Virus record (IMG/VR): IMGVR_UViG_3300043398_000191
Coordinates: 1-20,175 of that record
From: a virus
DNA length: 20,175 bases
Direction: 5' to 3' (one strand)
Both the position numbers and the translations under genes were made by a program. Position 1 is the stretch's first letter, and every line of letters begins with the position of its first letter. The notes under the pieces are model-generated. The model made no database searches, was not told where the DNA came from, and saw only the letters and a list, made by a program, of their open reading frames with translations. Positions 14,409 through 20,175 of the stretch are shown piece by piece.

Positions 14409-15895
14409 TTTGCAGGCCCTTTCGGCTGTGTCGGTGTACCCGTCTTCAAGGTGCGGTCCATCGCGCTCGTATTCGACCCCTGAGAACCGCTCGTATTGGC
14501 AATTTGCGAACCCGCCGCGTTCGCGGAGAAGAAGCCGGTACCGGACAAGGGCTTGAACGTTGGGGGCGGCAGGTGACCGGTCAAAGCAATCGCCGCCTCT
14601 TCGTCGGAGATGAAGCCGAGCGAGAGCAGTTGCAGGGTATTGGAAGTCTCCATTGAGCGAAACGCTGCAAGCTCAGACTTCGGGCGCAGATCAAGGTCGT
14701 CGTAACGGAACTCGCAATAACCGTCCACGCCGGAGATACGCAGGGCCACCGTCAGGGCGCGACTGTACAACTCGTTCAATTTGCGCCGCAACATGTCCGC
14801 CGTCTTCAAATATAGCAAGCTCTCGGTACTGGAACTGTTGGACGAACCGCCGTGACCAAGCACCACAGGCAAGGTCTTCGCACCTGCAGCTAACTTCCCG
14901 TTCAGCACCGACTGAATTTTCTCCATCACGGCCGACGGGTCGTGACCCCCATCGACAAAGCTATACGTCACCGCGTCGAAGCTGACAAAAGCATCCTCTG
15001 GTGATGCCGCGTTCACCATCGTCTCCACCTCAGCCAAAATCGCCTTCTGGTAAGCGGTGAACTTATCGGGGTCATTCAAAATCTCGGGTGGTGTCGATTT
15101 TTTGATGAGTTCAGCGTCGATTGAGGCCAGCAAGCGGGGGTGAACCGCCCGCTTGAGGACGCGGCGCATATCATCGGTGAACTCAGCATCAGCCAATGCC
15201 GGCTGCGTAGACGCCTGCAGGAAGCCAGAACTGTAAGCATCCGTCAGCAACTGATCGACACTCACGTAAATGAAGGTGGGGATATCCAGATCGACCTCGG
15301 CCGAGCCCAACTTCTGAGCCCACCGCACCGAGTTATCTTCATCATAAGCCACCAACTTCGTCACGCTGATCGGGTTCAGGGAGGCCGGAATACGCGCCTT
15401 ATCAAGGGCGACCTCTACGGCAGCAGCGCCGTAATACAGCAACTCCTTTCCCAGAGACTCGCTCAAGGTTTGCAGGGTCACCTGAGCGCCGAACGAACCA
15501 TCGGCAGCGCCCAAATATGTCAAGCGGCGCAGCAACTCATGAGCAAGGGCCGTCCCGTTCGGGTCAATCTGACCGTCCAAATCCTTCGCAACCAGACGGT
15601 AACCTTCTGGAATGCCGGTGCGCAGCAACATGGACACAGCAGAGGACAGGTCAGGGCTCGCCTCAGCAAGCTCTCGTGTCACCGCAAACTGGTCACGCCC
15701 ATTTCGTGCAGCCAAGCGGCTTGTATTGGCAAGGTCGCGCACCACGCGTCGAATGGCCGACAACTGAGGAGCAGCCTGTGTACGGTAACCGGGTATGCTG
15801 ACCGGCTTATTCGGTGCTTTTGGCAGGGGCGGCGGCGTTAAAGTCGCCGCGCTCCAGCCGGACACAAAGGTGGTAAAGGTGTTGAGAAGGCCCAT
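14405..15895 (-). CDS. Portal protein
   Basis: A 496-residue protein. The ATG at 15895 has AGGA 6 nt upstream and is preferred over the TTG at 15916. Its length and its position directly after the large terminase identify it as the portal, the dodecameric ring at the packaging vertex. Supporting segments include RRVVRDLANTSRLAARNGRD and the early helix with ELAEASPDLSSAVSML. The stem-like region is rich in helices (DDMRRVLKRAVHPRLLASID), and KTADMLRRKLNELYSRALTV resembles the long crown or wing helices of SPP1/HK97-class portals. The last 60 residues are a disordered Ser/Thr/Asn-rich tail. It overlaps the next gene by ATGA. Confidence 0.85.
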   Translation of the reverse strand: MGLLNTFTTFVSGWSAATLTPPPLPKAPNKPVSIPGYRTQAAPQLSAIRRVVRDLANTSRLAARNGRDQFAVTRELAEASPDLSSAVSMLLRTGIPEGYRLVAKDLDGQIDPNGTALAHELLRRLTYLGAADGSFGAQVTLQTLSESLGKELLYYGAAAVEVALDKARIPASLNPISVTKLVAYDEDNSVRWAQKLGSAEVDLDIPTFIYVSVDQLLTDAYSSGFLQASTQPALADAEFTDDMRRVLKRAVHPRLLASIDAELIKKSTPPEILNDPDKFTAYQKAILAEVETMVNAASPEDAFVSFDAVTYSFVDGGHDPSAVMEKIQSVLNGKLAAGAKTLPVVLGHGGSSNSSSTESLLYLKTADMLRRKLNELYSRALTVALRISGVDGYCEFRYDDLDLRPKSELAAFRSMETSNTLQLLSLGFISDEEAAIALTGHLPPPTFKPLSGTGFFSANAAGSQIANTSGSQGSNTSAMDRTLKTGTPTQPKGPAK

Positions 15896-15903
15896 GTGCA
15901 ATC

Positions 15904-15943
15904 CTGTGGCAGACAAGCCCGCCGATGGCGGGTTATACCACAG
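15904..15943 (-). other. Two-tier hairpin in the terminase-portal gap
   Basis: Outer arms CTGTGG/CCACAG (15904-15909 and 15938-15943) enclose a GC-rich CCCGCC-GAT-GGCGGG hairpin (15918-15932). The portal ribosome-binding site AGGA abuts the 3' arm in the minus-strand transcript. There is no T-run, so translational control or RNA processing is more likely than termination. Confidence 0.55.
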
Positions 15944-15949
15944 ATAGGG

Positions 15950-17632
15950 TCACTGCTTCAACCGGAATGTGGACAGCAGCGGGATGTGGCCGGGTAGAGT
16001 CCAAGCGCCGGCTGTCCCCCTGAGCAAGGTGGCCGTCAGCAGGTAGGTCAGAGCAAAGTGGTAGTGATCTTGACCATTCGTCTTCTTCCACACGAAGGTC
16101 AACTCATCCTTCACGAACTCCTGCGTGCGCTTCATGCTGAGCATTTGCGAGGTAAAGCGGGCTGTCTCAGCGCTTCTAGCGACCAGAATTTTGCGCTCCT
16201 TGAAGATCGTGAGCAACTTATCGAGCATGGCAGTACGTGCGATCTTGACCAGGCGCAGGTTCAGCTTACCTTCCTCTGCGTCTGCCGTCTTTTGCTGCGT
16301 CACAAACAACTCGGTGGAGCGGCTTACAGAAAAAATCGCACCCCAAGCGTTGGGGTCGCTATCCGTAATTCGTGTCACCAAATGCGTCTCCGGCTGCGTA
16401 TCGTGAACCGACGTGATAACCCGAAAGCGAGCACATAACTCACGCCGTCGCGCCTCGAAATTGGCAAGCGGTATGGCTTCTTGGTGCACTACCAGCAGTG
16501 TACCGTCTTGCGTTATGCGCCCTATGCAGACATGGCATAACTGACCCATATCCGCCCCCATAAAGTGAAGCTCCGTAGACTCCAGCGGACTTGCGAAAAT
16601 CGCCTCCTCTATGTCCGCAGGCACAAGCTGGGAATCCTGCTCCTCTGAAGTCTCGCCCAGCACCTGATTCACGAACTCGGAAGTCGAGTTGAACTCGGTC
16701 GAGCTTCGCACCAGGTAATCGGGCTTCAAGACGCGGTGTGCTGTGACCGGCCCCACGTAATACGTCGTTGCTTCAAAATTGTCAGACCCATTCTCAGCCA
16801 CCCACTCAAGGCGGTCGGAATGCAGTTGTGGGTCTTTGCCGCACTCCGGGCACCTCCAACGGGCTTCGCGCCAGCGCAAGTCCTTCAGGTTCATGCGGTC
16901 GATATCCCTCATTGAACCTTCAAAGTCAGGAATCAGGATATCTGACCAGTAATCGGGCAACCACTTATGCTCGCAGTGATAGCAAGAGGCGAAATGCCGG
17001 TACCGAACCGACGCCTGAGCCTCACGATCAATCCCAAGCCCCGCAATTGTGGGTGTGGAGAACTGACGCACCAACTTGTGGGGACTCGCTTGCAGACGCG
17101 AACGGAACTGTTTGAGCACATCAGGGTCTGCTCGATCAAGTTCATCTACTACAAGCAGGTCTGCAGAGATGGACAAGGCGGCAGTATCGGACTTTGTACC
17201 ACGTGTAAACAGGAAGTTTCCATTGATCTCTTTCAGTTCAATTGAATCTACATTGACATTTAGCAGTCGTTTTAGCTCGGGCGTGTTGTATATGATTGGG
17301 TTTAGCTTGGTTGTGACGAGTTTTCCTGCATCACCTGCTGTAGGCAGGGCGTAGATCACATTCATGCGCTGCGTTGCTAATACAGACAGAAAATAGGCCA
17401 TAGTAGTCACTGTCAGACCAATTTGAGCGCATTTGACGGTGTTTACCACCCTTGATGGGTCATCCATCACACGTCTTTGGAACTCATAATTCTCAAAAGA
17501 CAGCTTCTTTCCCTCTAAATACAGGTACTTTTCGACCCAATTTGACAAGCTCGTCAGGCTATACGTATCGTCAAGTGCCTCTTGGATGCGTGTCAGATGG
17601 TCACTGTATGGCGTTTTTTGATCTAATTTCAT
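15950..17632 (-). CDS. terL: Terminase large subunit, gpA-like
   Basis: A 560-residue protein that drives DNA into the prohead and cuts the concatemer. The ATPase part has an atypical Walker A (VKCAQIGLTVTT, about 66-77), of the type seen in lambda gpA and relatives. It also has Walker B LLVVDELDRAD (159-169; D163, E164) and a coupling motif FSTPT (191-195). CxxC pairs at 217/220 and 261/264 form the zinc element of this family. The nuclease part begins near GADMGQLCHVCIGR (D361), with a second likely acidic site later and DHYHFALTYLL near the end. Its length is near the low end for gpA proteins. It starts inside the stop of the proline-rich small gene (ATGA). This family typically cuts at cos sites, which fits the repeats upstream of the small genes. 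Confidence 0.9.
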   Translation of the reverse strand: MKLDQKTPYSDHLTRIQEALDDTYSLTSLSNWVEKYLYLEGKKLSFENYEFQRRVMDDPSRVVNTVKCAQIGLTVTTMAYFLSVLATQRMNVIYALPTAGDAGKLVTTKLNPIIYNTPELKRLLNVNVDSIELKEINGNFLFTRGTKSDTAALSISADLLVVDELDRADPDVLKQFRSRLQASPHKLVRQFSTPTIAGLGIDREAQASVRYRHFASCYHCEHKWLPDYWSDILIPDFEGSMRDIDRMNLKDLRWREARWRCPECGKDPQLHSDRLEWVAENGSDNFEATTYYVGPVTAHRVLKPDYLVRSSTEFNSTSEFVNQVLGETSEEQDSQLVPADIEEAIFASPLESTELHFMGADMGQLCHVCIGRITQDGTLLVVHQEAIPLANFEARRRELCARFRVITSVHDTQPETHLVTRITDSDPNAWGAIFSVSRSTELFVTQQKTADAEEGKLNLRLVKIARTAMLDKLLTIFKERKILVARSAETARFTSQMLSMKRTQEFVKDELTFVWKKTNGQDHYHFALTYLLTATLLRGTAGAWTLPGHIPLLSTFRLKQ

Positions 17633-18057
17633 TCTCCGAGAGCCTCTGAATACGCCAGCATGAACTCGCTTTGCAAGGCGGGAAAGCGTTTTAGTACCTT
17701 AATCAAGGTGGATTCGAGGGCTCTGTTGCGTTCAGCCGAGTAGATTTCCGACCTCGACTTGGTAATGGAGGTCAGGATGGTGTTCAAGGTCGAGAGAATC
17801 TGCGCCTTTTGGTTCAGAGGAATGTCTACATCGTACTCGGCAGCACGAAGAAGGCGCTTGGTGGATGCAAGTGCTTGTTCCAGTTCCCCAGCCAAGTCCA
17901 AGTCCTCCAGAGACTGTATCGGTAGCGGGGGTGGAGGCGGTGGCGGGGGCTGGCTTGGCGTCTGTGCGTGGTGGAAGCGTGGCGAGTCATGCACAGCAAA
18001 GCGCGGTGTATCAAGCAGGTCCATTCCACGGGGAGGGGTTGGCGGCTTAGGTGGCAT
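17629..18057 (-). CDS. Proline-rich packaging-associated protein, possible terminase small subunit
   Basis: A 142-residue protein. Residues 1-47 are very Pro/His-rich, including a run of eight prolines. The rest (from about 50) is helical: SLEDLDLAGELEQALASTKR, LNQKAQILSTLNTILTSITK and RNRALESTLIKVLKRFPALQ. The helical part resembles oligomerisation domains of small terminase subunits but has no evident HTH. It lies between the HTH gene and the large terminase, overlapping both (11 bp and ATGA). It could be the second part of a split small terminase, or a separate assembly protein. An internal ATG at 18024 would give a shorter form lacking the first 11 residues. Function is inferred from position only. 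Confidence 0.6.
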   Translation of the reverse strand: MPPKPPTPPRGMDLLDTPRFAVHDSPRFHHAQTPSQPPPPPPPPLPIQSLEDLDLAGELEQALASTKRLLRAAEYDVDIPLNQKAQILSTLNTILTSITKSRSEIYSAERNRALESTLIKVLKRFPALQSEFMLAYSEALGE

Positions 18058-18424
18058 GGTTGGATGTGTCTTGGAGTTTTATCACTGCCCGCCGCACAGT
18101 GTTGTATGAGCAGTAGAGGAGCTTGGCTGCGTTGGAGACACTGATCTTGCCATCTATCACTTGCTGTGCATACATCATGCGTAGACCAAGGCGTGCTGCC
18201 CTCAGGTCGCTCTTCCTTGGGCTTGGTGCTCTGCCGTGATACAAGTAGCTCAGCCACTTTTCAGCAACACCCAAGTCCTTCGCAAGCTGCCTCGTTGTTA
18301 TGCGACGGTTGTACAAGTCGGATAACTGGTCGGCAGTTACGCGGTTAATCAAGGCGGCGGGTGACTTCGTGGGGTCTGGTCCGGGCCAAGTTTGTGGTAT
18401 GGGGTGGTGGTGGGATGGAGGCAT
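18047..18424 (-). CDS. HTH DNA-binding protein, candidate small terminase subunit
   Basis: A 125-residue protein with two helix-turn-helix-like segments: RITTRQLAKDLGVAEKWLSY (about 40-60) and KISVSNAAKLLYCSYNTVRR (about 92-112). Its location as first gene upstream of the large terminase, with tandem DNA repeats just upstream of its start, fits a small terminase that recognises cos/pac. A transcriptional regulator of the late operon is the main alternative. No ribosome-binding site is visible before the ATG. The first 25 residues are Pro/His-rich and may be untranslated, but no better start exists. The DNA-binding call is solid and the terminase role is inferred. Confidence 0.65.
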   Translation of the reverse strand: MPPSHHHPIPQTWPGPDPTKSPAALINRVTADQLSDLYNRRITTRQLAKDLGVAEKWLSYLYHGRAPSPRKSDLRAARLGLRMMYAQQVIDGKISVSNAAKLLYCSYNTVRRAVIKLQDTSNHAT

Positions 18425-18510
18425 GCGGGTATTGTAACGTGGAGTTGTGATGAAATGGAAGGGTGTTGGGGTGATGGGCGGTGTGGGTGTTGGTGTAGGT
18501 GTTAGGTTTG

Positions 18511-18562
18511 AGTACGTTATGAAAGTACGTTATGAAAGTACGTTATGAAAGTACGTTATGAA
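18511..18562. repeat. Four perfect 13-bp tandem repeats (iterons)
   Basis: The unit AGTACGTTATGAA occurs four times head to tail, starting at 18511, 18524, 18537 and 18550, without a single mismatch. An AT-rich stretch (TTTAAATTTATAAGG) follows. The repeats lie 87 bp upstream of the HTH gene start, in a region without genes (18425-18965). The left part, 18425-18510, is G/T-rich on the plus strand. Candidate roles are binding sites for the HTH protein in a cos/pac site, an operator, or an origin. Confidence 0.85.
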
Positions 18563-18692
18563 AGTTTTAGGTTTAAATTTATAAGGAAAGTGGACCAGGA
18601 CAAGCCGCGAACGCCACGACGCCTACAGACGCCATACGTCAATCCGTAAGCGTCATGTAAGGTTTTCATGCTAGGGTTCCCCTGCACATCCG

Positions 18693-18755
18693 TGTAAGTT
18701 TCATGTAAGTTTCCTGTGCTAGGTGTTTCCACGTTGTAAGTTTCGTGTAAGTTTC
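18693..18755. repeat. Two pairs of TGTAAGTTTC repeats spaced by 42 bp
   Basis: The 10-bp unit TGTAAGTTTC occurs at 18693, 18704, 18735 and 18746. Within each pair the period is 11 bp, about one helical turn. The pairs are 42 bp apart, about four turns. A degenerate fifth copy (TGTAAGGTTTTC) lies at 18656, and TGCTAGG also recurs (18669 and 18717). Sites on one face of the helix suggest cooperative protein binding, for instance a packaging or origin complex or a regulator of the promoter at 18789. Confidence 0.75.
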
Positions 18756-18788
18756 CCTGGAGCCACTAAAAAAATAGTTGAAAATAGT

Positions 18789-18819
18789 TTGCATAGCGTA
18801 GAAAAAACTATGTTATGAT
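18789..18819 (+). promoter_or_regulatory. Extended -10 promoter driving the rightward transcript
   Basis: TATGAT (18814-18819) is preceded by TG-T (18811-18813), an extended -10. TTGCAT (18789-18794) may be the -35, with a long 19-bp spacer. The inverted pair CATAG/CTATG (18792-18796 and 18808-18812) overlaps the promoter and could be an operator. Transcription would begin near 18826 and produce a leader of about 140 nt. Confidence 0.6.
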
Positions 18820-18825
18820 CTAGCC

Positions 18826-18965
18826 ATGCAGTTGCTCGAAGCTGCAACCCCTAGGGTAAACACCTAGTGGAATGTTCTTTTACCTATGGGACAATCCCAT
18901 ACATGGTGCGCAATGCCGATAGCACACCATGCCCTAGTAAATCGGTTTGATTGGGGAAGATAGAA
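18826..18965 (+). promoter_or_regulatory. Structured 5' leader of the Thr-Ala-repeat gene
   Basis: About 140 nt without a protein gene, able to form three successive hairpins: GCAGTT/AGCTGC (near 18828-18846, one G-U pair), TATGGGA-CAA-TCCCATA (18885-18901, perfect) and CATGGTG/CACCATG (18902-18908 with 18925-18931, perfect). The ribosome-binding site GGGGAAGA (about 18953-18960) follows unpaired. The long structured leader suggests post-transcriptional control. I do not recognise a known riboswitch. Confidence 0.5.
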
Positions 18966-19469
18966 ATGACTAACGCAACCGCAACCGCAACCGCAACCGC
19001 AACCGCAACCGCAACCGCAACCACTGCCAGCAACGAAGTTGGATTCGTTGCCCTGACCACGCTTAAGGGCAAGGGCACCACTGCCCTGCAAAAGGTTAGC
19101 AACCACACCAACAACGGCGCCTTGAAAGGCGCGCTGATAGCTCAAGCCATCGGCCGAAAGGCCATTGTAGATGACATGGCAAATGAGGGCATGGCCCTTA
19201 CCATCCATGCCTTATCTGTAGGCAACATAAGGCCGGCAATGGCCTTAGTTATAGCTAAATGGGGTAAACCCTATAGCATGTTGACCGAAGGCGGTAAGGC
19301 ACCCTACTCCGAGTGGCTCCGTCTCGGTGCCACCCTAGCCAATGAGGGCCGGACGAATAAGGCGGGAAAGCTTACAGCTGTAGGCAAAGCATACGACCTA
19401 TTCCAACACCTCAGCACAGCCAGTGCAGCGCTCCGAGAGTCACGAGAACAGGCGAAACTCAGCACCTAA
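18966..19469 (+). CDS. Protein of unknown function with N-terminal (Thr-Ala) repeat
   Basis: A 167-residue protein. The ATG at 18966 is preferred over an upstream TTG because GGGGAAGA is spaced correctly for it. After MTN, eight Ala-Thr pairs form a flexible linker encoded by a perfect hexanucleotide repeat. From about residue 27 the sequence is helical and basic: TTLKGKGTTALQKVSNHTNN, LIAQAIGRKAIVDDMANEG, IRPAMALVIAKWGKPYSM, YSEWLRLGATLANEGRTN and AYDLFQHLSTASAALRESRE. The charge and small-residue content could fit nucleic-acid binding, but no family is recognised. It is the only rightward gene outside the endonuclease cassette. It has its own promoter and structured leader and precedes the structured non-coding region, so it may be an early or middle gene. 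Confidence 0.7.
   Translation: MTNATATATATATATATATTASNEVGFVALTTLKGKGTTALQKVSNHTNNGALKGALIAQAIGRKAIVDDMANEGMALTIHALSVGNIRPAMALVIAKWGKPYSMLTEGGKAPYSEWLRLGATLANEGRTNKAGKLTAVGKAYDLFQHLSTASAALRESREQAKLST
18975..19022 (+). repeat. Perfect hexanucleotide repeat (GCAACC)x8
   Basis: Eight uninterrupted GCAACC units inside the start of the 167-residue gene encode Ala-Thr pairs. Because the unit is six bases, gain or loss of copies changes linker length without shifting the frame. Confidence 0.95.
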
Positions 19470-19476
19470 CCCTCCA

Positions 19477-19528
19477 GTGGGCATGTATGCCCACCTTAAG
19501 CAAACCTTACATGTAGGGTTTGCTTAAG
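19477..19528 (+). other. Two back-to-back perfect hairpins after the gene
   Basis: GTGGGCAT-GT-ATGCCCAC (19477-19494, 8 bp) is followed without a gap by a 12-bp perfect stem of CTTAAGCAAACC and GGTTTGCTTAAG (19495-19506 and 19517-19528) with a 10-nt loop. The loop holds the palindrome TACATGTA, so loop-loop pairing is possible. There is no T-run. They could be a factor-dependent terminator, an mRNA stabiliser, or a boundary before the structured RNA region. Confidence 0.65.
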
Positions 19529-19582
19529 GGATTGACAAATCCGCTACCTATCGGTGATCGTGCCGATTGTATATAGACCTGT

Positions 19583-20175
19583 TCTTTGTGTGTCGTTTCG
19601 CTTAATCACGACTGGAAACTACGTAGATTAAGTCGAGCCGCCGCATGCTTTCCACGGATTAGCATGATGGTAACGACATACAGCGTTCAGGGTAACCCTA
19701 TATTCTAGGTTTTCTTTAAAAACACATAGAGTTATAAAACGATTACGGATTAGTCAAATAATCCGGGAGCGTTTACTTCGAGGACAGTATCCACAATGCT
19801 TGCATATCGCAGTGTTGTGTATCTGGCGCGCTGGGTGAAATGGATACGTTTTGCGAACTGCCTACACATTCGCAAAACCCTATTAAGCCCGTATCTGTAA
19901 CGGATAAAGCGACTTATACACATCACAAGTGATTCAGCATTGCACGGATAGTGGCATGTAAACGTATTGGGTCAGTCTTGGCCGATACAGTGAAGCGATT
20001 AGCGAACGCTTCGCGGTATTGGATGGATGACAGTAAACCGGACGTAATAGGTTAATCGCAGTCAGTCGTTTTAGTGTGTGGAACACACAATTTACGCTTG
20101 CGGCGATGCAGCGTAAACCGTGGCGTATGCGAACCGGCCAAAAGCCCCATGCATACACACCCAACAATTACGCAT
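19583..20175 (+). ncRNA. Candidate large structured non-coding RNA (5' part)
   Basis: There is no credible protein gene for about 700 bp, but there are nested, mostly perfect stems. An 11-bp stem, 19587-19597 with 19672-19682, encloses two hairpins (CTTAATCACG side 19601-19632; CATGCT/AGCATG 19644-19666), forming a three-way junction. Then AAACG/CGTTT around GGATTA/TAATCC (19737-19774, 5x5 internal loop), and GATACG/CGTATC around a 9-bp stem (19843-19895). Then CCGATAC/GTATTGG around GAAGCG/CGCTTC (19982-20022, 3x3 loop), GTGTGT/ACACAC (20074-20088), TTTACGC/GCGTAAA (20091-20117) and GTATGC/GCATAC (20125-20156). The imperfect pairs in the 11-bp stem and the 19982 stem are G-U in plus-strand RNA but C-A on the other strand. 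TATAGA at 19572-19577 could be the -10. It continues past the window end. Confidence 0.6.

Noticed and set aside
18511-18562. CRISPR array
   Set aside because: The 13-bp repeats are directly tandem with no spacers and there are no cas genes.
19532-19577. Perfect TTGACA at 19532 as -35 of a promoter for the ncRNA
   Set aside because: The only good -10 like sequence (TATAGA/TATATA near 19570-19577) is more than 30 bp away, and no -10 lies at 16-18 bp. The -10 alone is kept as a possibility.
19587-20156. Cluster of tRNA genes
   Set aside because: The stems do not have the 7-5-5 arrangement, there is no TTCRANY T-loop motif in place, and no acceptor CCA was found.
19934-20167. Minus-strand ORF of 77 codons in the structured region
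   Set aside because: Its composition is not protein-like, there is no ribosome-binding site, and it overlaps several stems better explained as RNA.

Overview
The window is a segment of a tailed double-stranded DNA phage or prophage. It carries an almost complete head-packaging and head-to-tail module on the minus strand: terminase, portal, protease/scaffold, decoration protein, HK97-type major capsid protein and head-tail connectors. Fairly high GC, a Rha-family regulator and the general gene style suggest a temperate siphovirus-like phage of a proteobacterial host, perhaps Burkholderiales. The host call is inference; the phage call is secure.

Layout, read in the direction of minus-strand transcription (high to low coordinates). 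18424-15950 is packaging: an HTH protein, a proline-rich small protein and a gpA-type large terminase. 15895-14016 is the portal and a small Ig-like virion protein. 13861-13199 is a Rha regulator with its own promoter and a strong leader hairpin. 13142-7107 is an unusually long block of virion-surface genes: a collagen-like protein, two paralogous spike-like proteins with a shared anchor, two tiny ORFs, an Ala-rich coiled-coil stalk, a 1027-residue beta-helix fiber, and two paralogous Cys-rich mini-proteins that each follow a fiber gene. 7110-3944 is the S49 protease-scaffold fusion, decoration protein and major capsid protein, ending in a clear terminator. 3884-1 is a 70-residue protein, the head-tail connector genes and the start of a tail-terminator-like gene. 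Start/stop overlaps (ATGA, TGATG) and very short gaps show one long polycistron. Most gaps above about 20 nt hold a hairpin, often beside the next ribosome-binding site.

The capsid-connector junction is interrupted on the opposite strand (2271-3685) by a two-gene cassette with its own extended -10 promoter: a ribbon-helix-helix protein translationally coupled to a Vsr-like (EDxHD) homing endonuclease.

Right of the terminase genes the character changes. 18425-18965 holds two kinds of tandem repeat that could be a cos/pac or origin region. A plus-strand promoter and structured leader follow, driving a 167-residue protein of unknown function that begins with eight Thr-Ala repeats encoded by a perfect hexanucleotide repeat. 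From 19470 to the window end there is no credible protein gene but a dense series of perfect and nested inverted repeats. These include an 11-bp stem enclosing two hairpins, and G-T pairs whose polarity favours plus-strand RNA. I interpret 19583-20175 as the 5' part of a large structured non-coding RNA, comparable in kind (not shown to be homologous) to the phage-borne GOLLD and ROOL RNAs. This is the most interesting signal in the window.
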